Shown: positions 24,303 through 31,913 of the stretch, piece by piece | Position numbering within the stretch: the first letter of the stretch is position 1 | Layout: each line of letters starts with the position of its first letter | Source of the DNA: CALUVN01 sp944323595 | Lineage (GTDB): Bacteria; Cyanobacteriota; Vampirovibrionia; Gastranaerophilales; Gastranaerophilaceae | Length of the DNA: 64,000 nt | Direction: 5' to 3' | Assembly: GCA_963931255.1 (NCBI GenBank) | Contig: OZ006972.1 | Span: forward strand, 1,612,001 to 1,676,000 | Made by a program: the position numbers and the translations under genes | Notes under the pieces: generated by a model | Seen by the model: only the letters and a program-made list of their open reading frames with translations | Told to the model about the DNA's origin: nothing | The model's database searches: none

Positions 24303-25634
24303 TTATATACTCTCTTTAGGGGATTGTTGAGCTAAAAGATTCAGATTTTTAAGATGTTTTTGTCTGAAATTATCTGCAATCGCTCCGCCTTGAGAGAATA
24401 TCAAACCTGATACGGCGCCTAATGCCAGTGATTTAAAGCCTGAAACCAATCTTGCAGTAAAATACAAAGTCGTTGCAACCGAACCGACAATCGGTAAGCC
24501 GACATTTAACAGGACGGAGGTTCTCTCGTTTTTATCGTCAGCCTTGCTAAGCCCCCAGCCGACTGCGCCCAGTGAGGTTAACACTGAAAGTGTGTCTGTA
24601 GGTGCACACCCGAGGACCAGATCTCTGTATTTATCAAAATATTCCATAGCATCCGTATCTATTGCTTTATCAAGTTTTTTTACGGATTTGTTTGCCGCAG
24701 TCTGAAGTCTTGCAAATTCATCGGCAGGAAGTATTTGCTTGTATAAATCAAGAAGTTCTTTAATTGTGCCGCCGTTTAATTCTTTACCGTCACCTGCAAG
24801 TTTTGTACGTGCGGATTTAAGAGGTTCATATAAATTATTTTTAGACTCCTGTAACAGTTCTTCTGCTATTGATGATTTATATGATTTTTTTGTTTTGAAT
24901 TCTTTAAGAAAATCATCAACAAGATTTTTCATCGCCTCACGCATTTTGCCGTGACGCTCTGTTCTTTCTGTTATATTAAATGAAGTTTGCAGTGTTTCTG
25001 TAATATTTTTTCGTTTTTGAGCTATTTGCGATAATATTTCGCTTACCTGTTCATTGCGACCTTTATTTGCGGCTGCACGTTTTGAGGCGGAATCCATCAT
25101 TAAAAATAATTTTTCAAATGATTCATCTGATGCGCCGTAAGCTCTGTTTACTGTTTTTAAACTTATTTTATCAAATTTTCCTGTCACTGCTTTATGCAGT
25201 TTTGCCGTATATTTATTCAAGCCCATTAATTTTAAAAACAGGACGTCTTTAATCCAGCCTATATTATTCAGACTCTGTGATTTTTCAATAAGTTTATTAA
25301 CCTTTTCCATTGATTCTTCATATTTTTGGTTAAGGTTTTCACTCTTAATTTCGTTTGATACATTATGGAATTTATCGGTCAGATAATTTTTGAACTTAAC
25401 CAGCTTTTGCGTTGTATTTTTAGGGAGCCCTTTCATTAACGCCAGTGTACCAAAACCTACGGTAAGAGCTGAAACTGCTATTTTCCAGCCTAAATTTTTG
25501 TGTTTTTTCTCTTTCTCATTACTTGTATAACTGTCAGCAGGATAATCAGCGGAAAGGTAATATCCCGGAACTTTTTCTGATATGGCAAAGTCCGCAAACG
25601 GATTATTATTTACACTATTAATCGGTTTAATCAT
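24303..25634 (-). CDS. Hypothetical membrane-associated protein, helical
   Basis: 443 residues, not recognised. One hydrophobic helix lies near residues 50-67 (WKIAVSALTVGFGTLALM), then a long charged coiled-coil-like region (70-330), then a hydrophobic C-terminal third: LTSLGAVGWGLSKADDKNERT leading into LNVGLPIVGSVATTLYFTAR and a further Gly-rich helix. The charged hinge before the last helices matches the layout of the proteins at 20189 and 55897. It lies between lpxB and dgt in the same orientation. Lineage-specific membrane protein by appearance; no function can be stated. Confidence 0.72.
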   Translation of the reverse strand: MIKPINSVNNNPFADFAISEKVPGYYLSADYPADSYTSNEKEKKHKNLGWKIAVSALTVGFGTLALMKGLPKNTTQKLVKFKNYLTDKFHNVSNEIKSENLNQKYEESMEKVNKLIEKSQSLNNIGWIKDVLFLKLMGLNKYTAKLHKAVTGKFDKISLKTVNRAYGASDESFEKLFLMMDSASKRAAANKGRNEQVSEILSQIAQKRKNITETLQTSFNITERTERHGKMREAMKNLVDDFLKEFKTKKSYKSSIAEELLQESKNNLYEPLKSARTKLAGDGKELNGGTIKELLDLYKQILPADEFARLQTAANKSVKKLDKAIDTDAMEYFDKYRDLVLGCAPTDTLSVLTSLGAVGWGLSKADDKNERTSVLLNVGLPIVGSVATTLYFTARLVSGFKSLALGAVSGLIFSQGGAIADNFRQKHLKNLNLLAQQSPKESI

Positions 25635-25697
25635 AATATTACACAGTCCTGCTATATTATAATTAAAACATTTAATTAAAAAATATTGCCTTATTTA

Positions 25698-26825
25698 TTA
25701 ACTATTTTTAAGGAATGCACAAATTTCTGCGGCTGCTTCTTTTGATGAAATTTTATCAGAAAGCATTTCTTTTACTGTTCCTAAATCTTCAATTTTTTGT
25801 TCTCTGTAAGGTTTGTCATAGAGAAGTTTTTCTATTTCGTATGCAATAATATCCGGTTTAACCCGTGCCATAAGGATTTCAGGTACAATGTCTTTATCCG
25901 CAATAATATTAGGCAGGCAAACTCTGTTGATGCATCTTACCATTAAATATATCAGATAGAATAACCATGGCCCTCTGTATGCTATAATCATCGGGATTTT
26001 GTACAGACAAGCTTCCAGTGCAACTGTACCTGATGCAAGAATCAGTGCGTCTGAAACACTTAATAGTGCCTGATTTTCCCCTTTTATAACTTTAAAATCA
26101 GTTGATTTAAGATATTTGTCATAAATATCATCCGGTAAATTCGGTGCGTGTGATATACAAAATTGTAATTCGGGATGTTTTTTCTGCAAAAGTTTCGCTG
26201 TTTTTATAAATACGCTCATCAAATTTTTCAATTCAAAAGGTCGAGACCCCGGAAAGATTGAAACAAGTTTTTTTGTTTTATCTAACCCGTGTTTTTCGAA
26301 AAAAGCATTTTTGTCTGCCGCAGGCGGAAGTTGCGAAACAAGAGGATGCCCGCAGTAGTGTGTTTTAATCCCGTAATTTTCGTACATTGTTTTCTCAAAC
26401 GGAAAAATACATAGTACTTTATCAATATTTTTCTTAATTACATTAATCCGCCATTTACGTGATGCCCATACCTGTGGCGGAATGTAGTAATATACCGGTA
26501 TACCGGCTCTTTTTAAAAATTTTGAGATATTAAGATTAAAAGCTCCGTAATCTATGCACAATACTAAATCCGGCTTGTAATCCCTAGTCAAATAATCAAC
26601 AATTCGCTTGCCAAGTGTTAGGTGATCAATCAATATTCTAGGTGAAATCCCCATTGCAGACATTTTTTTCTGGTCTGAAAAAATTTTTGCGCCGGCTTTT
26701 TTTAAATTTTCACCGCCAACGCCCTCAATAACAATATCCGGATAAAGTTTTTTGAGTTCTTCAATGACTCTACCGGCATGGATATCTCCTGAATATTCTC
26801 CGGTTATTACAAATATTTTTTTCAT
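25698..26825 (-). CDS. lpxB: Lipid-A-disaccharide synthase
   Basis: 375 residues, the standard length. This GT19 enzyme joins UDP-2,3-diacylglucosamine and lipid X to make the lipid A disaccharide. Motifs: VITGEYSGDIHAGRVI at the N-terminus (family form GExSGD), AMGISPRI, LCIDYGAFNLNI, FPFEKTMYENYGI, and ALILASGTVALEACL. Encoded four bases after lpxI, whose product makes lipid X, so the two consecutive steps are in one operon. Confidence 0.96.
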   Translation of the reverse strand: MKKIFVITGEYSGDIHAGRVIEELKKLYPDIVIEGVGGENLKKAGAKIFSDQKKMSAMGISPRILIDHLTLGKRIVDYLTRDYKPDLVLCIDYGAFNLNISKFLKRAGIPVYYYIPPQVWASRKWRINVIKKNIDKVLCIFPFEKTMYENYGIKTHYCGHPLVSQLPPAADKNAFFEKHGLDKTKKLVSIFPGSRPFELKNLMSVFIKTAKLLQKKHPELQFCISHAPNLPDDIYDKYLKSTDFKVIKGENQALLSVSDALILASGTVALEACLYKIPMIIAYRGPWLFYLIYLMVRCINRVCLPNIIADKDIVPEILMARVKPDIIAYEIEKLLYDKPYREQKIEDLGTVKEMLSDKISSKEAAAEICAFLKNS

Positions 26826-26829
26826 ATCT

Positions 26830-27645
26830 CTATACAGCCATAATTACAATGTTATTGTCATCGGCAAATTTTACAACTTTTTCCTGATCAACAATAATTG
26901 TTTCATTCGCTTCAACTGCAAGTAAACTCGCTTTATATCTCTTCATTGTTTTTAATGTTCTCAAACCTACTGCCGGAATATCAAACCTTTTATCCTGTGC
27001 AGGTTTTGAAACTTTAATAACGCTGGCATTGTTTTTGGCGAGTTTTGCGCCGCGTTTGATACAAACATCTGTGCCCTCAATTGCTTCGACTGCCATTACC
27101 ATTTTGTCTTTAATAACAACTGATTGCCCTACATCAACTTTGCCCATTTCTTTTGCGAGCCAGAAGCCGTAATTTACGTCATCCATCTGCTGTGTGGTCG
27201 GTTTAACCGAACCTAAGACGCCTGCAGGTATCATAAGATTTTTGATGAAAATAGTCTGGTCTAAGACTGTTATTCCTGCTTTTTCAAATTCATCTACAAT
27301 CATCATCATTACCTGATCATCATTCAGACGTAAAGCTTTTTGGATTAATTCTCTTGCTCTTGCATCAAATTTGTGCAACTGTAATAAAACTTTTTTATGA
27401 ACTTTACCTAAAAAAGTAACCTGTTTCAATTGTTCATCTTTAAATATTTTTTCAATGCGGTTAACTTCTCCGGGGTGGCATGAATATACTTTTGAACAAT
27501 ATTTTTTCAACTGAGAAAGGTTATCGTTTGACAATGATATGCAAACAACTTCAAACCCGTTTTCTTTTGCATATTGAGCCATTTTTACCGGCAATGTCCC
27601 GTCGCCTGCTATTAATCCCTGCTTATTTTCTAACATTAATGACAC
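26830..27645 (-). CDS. lpxI: UDP-2,3-diacylglucosamine pyrophosphatase LpxI
   Basis: 271 residues. It hydrolyses UDP-2,3-diacylglucosamine to lipid X and UMP; it replaces LpxH in alpha-proteobacteria and several other groups. Recognised by LIAGDGTLPVKMAQYAKENG, FLGKVHKKVL, and the DUF1009 core with GTDVCIKRGAKLAKN and FDIPAVGLRTL. The start codon is GTG, supported by GAGGA 9 bases upstream. Directly upstream of lpxB. Confidence 0.95.
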   Translation of the reverse strand: MSLMLENKQGLIAGDGTLPVKMAQYAKENGFEVVCISLSNDNLSQLKKYCSKVYSCHPGEVNRIEKIFKDEQLKQVTFLGKVHKKVLLQLHKFDARARELIQKALRLNDDQVMMMIVDEFEKAGITVLDQTIFIKNLMIPAGVLGSVKPTTQQMDDVNYGFWLAKEMGKVDVGQSVVIKDKMVMAVEAIEGTDVCIKRGAKLAKNNASVIKVSKPAQDKRFDIPAVGLRTLKTMKRYKASLLAVEANETIIVDQEKVVKFADDNNIVIMAV

Positions 27646-27688
27646 TTTTTGTAATCCTCACTTCCAAGTCAATTATATCATAAGAAAA

Positions 27689-28318
27689 TTAAATTTTAAG
27701 TCTGTTTATTTCCTCAACCTGTTGTTCATTCAACAAAACGGCTCCGCCTAAAATTTTTGTATTTAGCACAACCTGCGCATAAGATTCTGCCAATTCAAGC
27801 TTCAAATAAGCGTCTTCTATACTGCTGCTTCCTACTATAAATCCGTGGTTTGCCATTAAAACCGCATTATAATCTTTAAAATATTTTGCAGTTTTTGTAA
27901 CTAAATCTGTTGATGACGGCAAGCCATATTCTGCAAGCGGTATTTCACCGAAATAAAAAACATTTTCCGCCATTATAGGTTCATCAAGAGCTTTTCCTGA
28001 TGACGCAAATGAGCTTAGATATGGTGAATGTACGTGGAGTATGTAATTTATATCAGGCCGCATTTTATAAAATTCGATATGAACAAGTTTTTCACTTGAC
28101 GGTTTTTTGTCTCCCTCAAGAATATTACAGTCATAATCTATAAGTGTAAAATCATTTTCTTTTAAATATCCATTTGCAGTGCCTGAAGCTGTTATCAGAA
28201 CTTTATCATTGTCATATCTTGCGGATAAATTACCGGAAACTCCAGGCGTGAAATTCTTTTCACCTGCGAGTTTTCCGTATTTTATCAGTTCCTGCTTAAG
28301 TTCCGGTATGCTTTTCAT
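27689..28318 (-). CDS. Class II aldolase/adducin family protein
   Basis: 209 residues, the length of L-fuculose-phosphate aldolase-like enzymes. Zinc-binding histidines appear as HVHSPY and the later MANHGFIVG; the catalytic glutamate is likely the one in SSEKLVHIEFY. NLSARYDNDKVLITASGTANGYL is the phosphate-binding region. Members cleave sugar phosphates or act in methylthioribose salvage; the substrate cannot be told. It starts directly before the LptD-like gene stop, so it is co-expressed with LPS genes, perhaps by chance. Confidence 0.87.
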   Translation of the reverse strand: MKSIPELKQELIKYGKLAGEKNFTPGVSGNLSARYDNDKVLITASGTANGYLKENDFTLIDYDCNILEGDKKPSSEKLVHIEFYKMRPDINYILHVHSPYLSSFASSGKALDEPIMAENVFYFGEIPLAEYGLPSSTDLVTKTAKYFKDYNAVLMANHGFIVGSSSIEDAYLKLELAESYAQVVLNTKILGGAVLLNEQQVEEINRLKI

Positions 28319-30544
28319 TTATAACTGCTCCTTATCCGGATCTTCCAGTTCTATTACTGTTGCATATTGCAATTGTTTTGGCTTTGGCGTCACTGTTTTT
28401 TCAAATGTAATTAACTGTTCTTCGTCTTTACTTTTTGATAAATGGTCAGGATTTTTTATTTCCATTTTATCAAATTCAATAGAAGAGCCTTTTGTATCCA
28501 AATCTACAATAATACCCAGATATGTTCGGTTTCTGATAAAGTCATAACCAAGACTTAATTTGCATTCATCCGGTCCTATAGATACAATGAAAGCATTTTC
28601 CTGAAATATATTATCATTAGGCGCATCACCTGACAGGTTTAATGAACCGGACCAGGCAACAGTTAGGTACTTATGTACGCGGAGAGCCTCACGCAGATAT
28701 ACGTTTGAACGACCGTATCTGTACATATCGTATCTCGGTAAAGGTGAATGGTCATCATAAGCTGAAATAAAGTATCCGATATCCTGCATCCAGTTTTTGT
28801 ATTGTGAATGGATTCTCGGACCGATTCTTCCGAGAATTTGGGTATCGCCGGTGCCATATACAGCTGCGCTGCCCTGCAATGCAACCCCGAAATCAAACAT
28901 CATGCGTTCTTCTTCATTACGCCAGTTGAATAATGATTGATCAATTTCTGCCATATATTTTAAACGGGTTGTACCGATTACAGGAGATTTAATATGTTCC
29001 CCGTGGCGGTTAATATCACAGTCGTGCATATAACCTGCACCGATTCTGTGGCGGAATCTCATTTGTCTGCCTTCTCCGAGAAAGTCTTTATATCTTTTTC
29101 GATCTTCATACATTAATTCCGCAACGTATTTACCCATACGGCGTCCCATAAACCAGTCATCCAGATATGCATTCATACCATATTGCAAATGGAAATTGTC
29201 ATCCAATCTCTGACGCCCTTTGATATACCAGAGATCAGGTGATGATGCGTAAGCTACGTCTGTCATATTTGTTGCACTCTTATATCTTACTATACCTCCA
29301 AAACCTAAGTCATCTTTGTAATTCAATACAGGTGCAATTTTGATTGTGGAATCAAATGGCGTTGCAAATACAAATCCCGGACCTGCGAACATCCCGAGTC
29401 TTGGAATGGACCCTATTTCAGGGTAATTTGCTTCAAAGTAGTCGTTGTTTTTATTCACATAGGCGGTAAACGACGGCCATCTTATAATCTGGTGACCTCT
29501 ATAATAAATATCAAAATCTTTCAATGTGATTATATTATGATTTTTTGTTGCATTAACACGTATTTCTTCTGCATCAATATTGAATGCTCCTTCTGCATTG
29601 TTTGCCGGAGGAATAAAGGATCTGTCTTCATCATCGATGAGCATTTGTTCAATACGCGGTCCTATCATACTTGAACGGAAAAATAACCGGTGAGATACAT
29701 CAGAAAATATCCGTCCGTTTTCAAGAATGAGTTTATCATTTTCTGTTGTTGCGTGTTCAGCCTCTACTTTGAGAAAAGACATAGCTGAATTCATATTATC
29801 AATGGTAGCGCTTTCTTCGTTTAAATTTATGACGATAAAGTCGCCGTTTATTACTTTGCCATCTTTGGTCAGTTTAACATTGTCGTATGCTTTCAGAATA
29901 TTTGATTCAAGATTGTAGATGAATTTATCGGCGCGCAGAGTTATTTTTTGAGAGGGTAATAACAAAAAGGCGTGACCTGTTGCTTCAATTTCATCTCTAT
30001 CTTCAAAATATTCCATTTTATCGCAATCCATCTGTAAATCTTTCGGCGCGATAAGTTTTTTTACATCTCCAGTTAAAGCTATAGGATTTGAACCTCCAGG
30101 CATTTCACTGTTAATTGCATCTTTGATTGCAGATTCCTGAGTATTGCCGGTATCTTCTATTTTGATATTTGCAAGACCGTCTTCATTTACTTCAAATCCG
30201 TTTTGTTCAGCTTCTTCTTCATATAGTTGTTTTTGGCGTTCTATTTCTTTTAATTCTTGTTTGTGCGCGCGAATTCTGTACATATTAGTCAAGCGAATAC
30301 GAATTTTTTTGAAAAGCGGGCTTGTCAAATTAGAATTAAATTTGTGGTAATCCCCATTGTTCTCAGTATCTTCGCTTCTATTTACATACTCCACCTGAGG
30401 TGTTGGCATTACTGCTGACGGACCTTCATAGAATTTCGCATCAAAATTTTCCAAATCTTCCGGAGACGAAAATAATTCTGCTGCGGTAACTGTTTGCAAA
30501 CACATTGTAAATACTATTAAACTCGCTGTTATAAGTTTTTTCAA
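28319..30544 (-). CDS. LptD/OstA-like LPS assembly protein
   Basis: 741 residues. Signal peptide (MKKLITASLIVFTMCLQTVTA), an N-terminal charged region, an LptA/OstA-type periplasmic domain (about residues 165-260; LQMDCDKMEYFEDRDEIEATG, split as LQMDCDKMEYFEDRDE), and a C-terminal part of about 450 residues rich in aromatic residues and alternating strands, as expected for an outer-membrane barrel. In cyanobacterial relatives the LptD homologue has divergent barrel sequence, as here. It would insert LPS in the outer membrane. Part of the block with EnvC-like, LpxI and LpxB genes. The family call rests mainly on the OstA domain and position. Confidence 0.82.
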   Translation of the reverse strand: MKKLITASLIVFTMCLQTVTAAELFSSPEDLENFDAKFYEGPSAVMPTPQVEYVNRSEDTENNGDYHKFNSNLTSPLFKKIRIRLTNMYRIRAHKQELKEIERQKQLYEEEAEQNGFEVNEDGLANIKIEDTGNTQESAIKDAINSEMPGGSNPIALTGDVKKLIAPKDLQMDCDKMEYFEDRDEIEATGHAFLLLPSQKITLRADKFIYNLESNILKAYDNVKLTKDGKVINGDFIVINLNEESATIDNMNSAMSFLKVEAEHATTENDKLILENGRIFSDVSHRLFFRSSMIGPRIEQMLIDDEDRSFIPPANNAEGAFNIDAEEIRVNATKNHNIITLKDFDIYYRGHQIIRWPSFTAYVNKNNDYFEANYPEIGSIPRLGMFAGPGFVFATPFDSTIKIAPVLNYKDDLGFGGIVRYKSATNMTDVAYASSPDLWYIKGRQRLDDNFHLQYGMNAYLDDWFMGRRMGKYVAELMYEDRKRYKDFLGEGRQMRFRHRIGAGYMHDCDINRHGEHIKSPVIGTTRLKYMAEIDQSLFNWRNEEERMMFDFGVALQGSAAVYGTGDTQILGRIGPRIHSQYKNWMQDIGYFISAYDDHSPLPRYDMYRYGRSNVYLREALRVHKYLTVAWSGSLNLSGDAPNDNIFQENAFIVSIGPDECKLSLGYDFIRNRTYLGIIVDLDTKGSSIEFDKMEIKNPDHLSKSKDEEQLITFEKTVTPKPKQLQYATVIELEDPDKEQL

Positions 30545-30571
30545 CTTCTCTTCCTCTTATTTATTCAGTGC

Positions 30572-31696
30572 TTAAATATAATTAAGCGGATTATTAGGTT
30601 TACCGTTTACACGAACTTCAAAGTGGCAGTGCGGTCCTGTACTGTAACCGGTAGTTCCTTCGTACCCTACAACCTGTCCTTTGTTTACATAATCTCCAAC
30701 TTTAACTTTGATTGAATCCATGTGGGCATACAAAGTCGTAATAGGGCTGCCGTTGACAACACCGTGATCCAGAATTACTACTTTACCGTAGCCGCCATAC
30801 CAGCCTGCATATATAACTTTACCTGAATTTGATGCCACGATATTACCTCTGTACGGGCCTCCGATATCTACACCTGAGTGGAACGTACGGCTGTTAAATA
30901 TCGGGTGGGTTCTCCAGCCGAACGGCGATGTAATACGTCCGCCTATTGGTTTCATAAAACCTGTGGAGGAGGTTTTGACCGTACTTGAAGAACCTGTTTT
31001 AGATATCATATTTTGCAGATTTTCAGATTGTTTGGCAAGTTCACGTTCTGTTTTTTCGTAATATGCACGGTTAGTTTTGAGCTTATTAATCATACTCTGA
31101 TTTTGATTAATAGCATATTGAAGATTTCGCTGCTGGCTGTTAATTGATTTAATTGATTGTGCCAGATATTTTTTACGTGATTCTATATCTTTTTTAAGTT
31201 TTGCAATTTTTTCTGCTTTTGTCTTGGCACTAATCATTTTGTCGTAATCGCGTTTTATGATTATTTTTTCAAAGTAAATCATATCAAGCAGGGAGTTCAT
31301 ATCTTTCGCATTTAAAAGAAGTTCAAACATACCAACGCGTTGAGTCTTGAATACCTGTCTTATACGGTATTTAAGCTGCTTATCTATATTATTGAATTCA
31401 TATAAAGCATCATTCAAATCCGATTCCATTGTAGAAAGCTGGGATTGTACGTTACTGTATTGCTTTTTTGAAGATTCAAGCGAATTTGAAACCGTTTCCA
31501 GTTTTTGCTGGTTTTTAACAAGTTTACTTTTTTCGTTATGTTCAAGACGTTTAAGCTGGTTAATTTTTGCACGTGTTTGTTGTTTTTTTGCCTCAACATT
31601 TTGTGTAGCCAGAACAGGGCTGACGTTTACCATTATAAAAGTAACCGCCGTTATAAAAGCTATAAAAGTGTTTTTTATAATCTTTTTCGTGTTCAC
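30572..31696 (-). CDS. EnvC-like murein hydrolase activator (M23 domain)
   Basis: 374 residues. Signal peptide after a GTG start (NTKKIIKNTFIAFITAVTF), then about 200 residues of coiled coil rich in Lys, Gln and Ser, then a C-terminal M23 peptidase domain: HSGVDIGGPYRG (metal His and Asp), TLYAHMDSI, and GPHCHFEVRVNGKPNNPLNYI (final His-x-His; split GPHCHFEVR). The metal ligands are intact, so it may itself cut peptidoglycan rather than only activate amidases. The GTG lies 7 bases after the stop of a 34-residue membrane protein, suggesting coupled translation. Confidence 0.93.
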   Translation of the reverse strand: MNTKKIIKNTFIAFITAVTFIMVNVSPVLATQNVEAKKQQTRAKINQLKRLEHNEKSKLVKNQQKLETVSNSLESSKKQYSNVQSQLSTMESDLNDALYEFNNIDKQLKYRIRQVFKTQRVGMFELLLNAKDMNSLLDMIYFEKIIIKRDYDKMISAKTKAEKIAKLKKDIESRKKYLAQSIKSINSQQRNLQYAINQNQSMINKLKTNRAYYEKTERELAKQSENLQNMISKTGSSSTVKTSSTGFMKPIGGRITSPFGWRTHPIFNSRTFHSGVDIGGPYRGNIVASNSGKVIYAGWYGGYGKVVILDHGVVNGSPITTLYAHMDSIKVKVGDYVNKGQVVGYEGTTGYSTGPHCHFEVRVNGKPNNPLNYI

Positions 31697-31703
31697 TATT
31701 TAC

Positions 31704-31808
31704 CTATTTGAATATGAGAGGTAACATCATAAGACCAACGGTCCAGGCAATAAAAGTTACTGCAATAATACCAATGATTATTTTTTGATGTTTTCTGAAA
31801 AATTCCAT
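31704..31808 (-). CDS. Small single-pass membrane protein, 34 residues
   Basis: Begins MEFFRKHQKIIIGIIAVTF and ends MMLPLIFK. A basic start (RKHQK) is followed by one hydrophobic helix of about 24 residues. AGGGGAA lies 5 bases before the ATG, and a promoter with exact 17-base spacing (31835-31863) lies 27 bases further up. It sits 8 bases before the EnvC-like gene and is probably the first gene of that operon. The N-terminal pattern is reminiscent of the membrane anchor of PpiD-type periplasmic isomerases, but no catalytic domain follows. Function unknown. Confidence 0.68.
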   Translation of the reverse strand: MEFFRKHQKIIIGIIAVTFIAWTVGLMMLPLIFK

Positions 31809-31834
31809 TTGCTTCCCCTAAGTTATCAATATAT

Positions 31835-31863
31835 ATTGTACTATCAAAAAAAGAAATGTGCAA
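31835..31863 (-). promoter_or_regulatory. Promoter of the small membrane protein-EnvC operon
   Basis: TTGCAC (31858-31863, minus strand) and TACAAT (31835-31840) separated by 17 bases. Confidence 0.6.
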
Positions 31864-31878
31864 ATTGTAAAAATAAAT

Positions 31879-31907
31879 TTGCAAAAAATTGTAAAATCAA
31901 TTAAGAT
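31879..31907 (+). promoter_or_regulatory. Promoter of the NTPase-TPR gene, predicting a leaderless message
   Basis: TTGCAA (31879-31884) and TAAGAT (31902-31907) with a 17-base spacer. The ATG begins only 7 bases after the -10 element, at the expected transcription start, and there is no ribosome binding site. Confidence 0.55.
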
Positions 31908-31913
31908 AGCTGT

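Noticed and set aside
31696..31884. Minus-strand 62-residue frame before the EnvC-like gene
   Set aside because: It has no ribosome binding site and overlaps the 34-residue frame, which has a good one plus a membrane-helix pattern.
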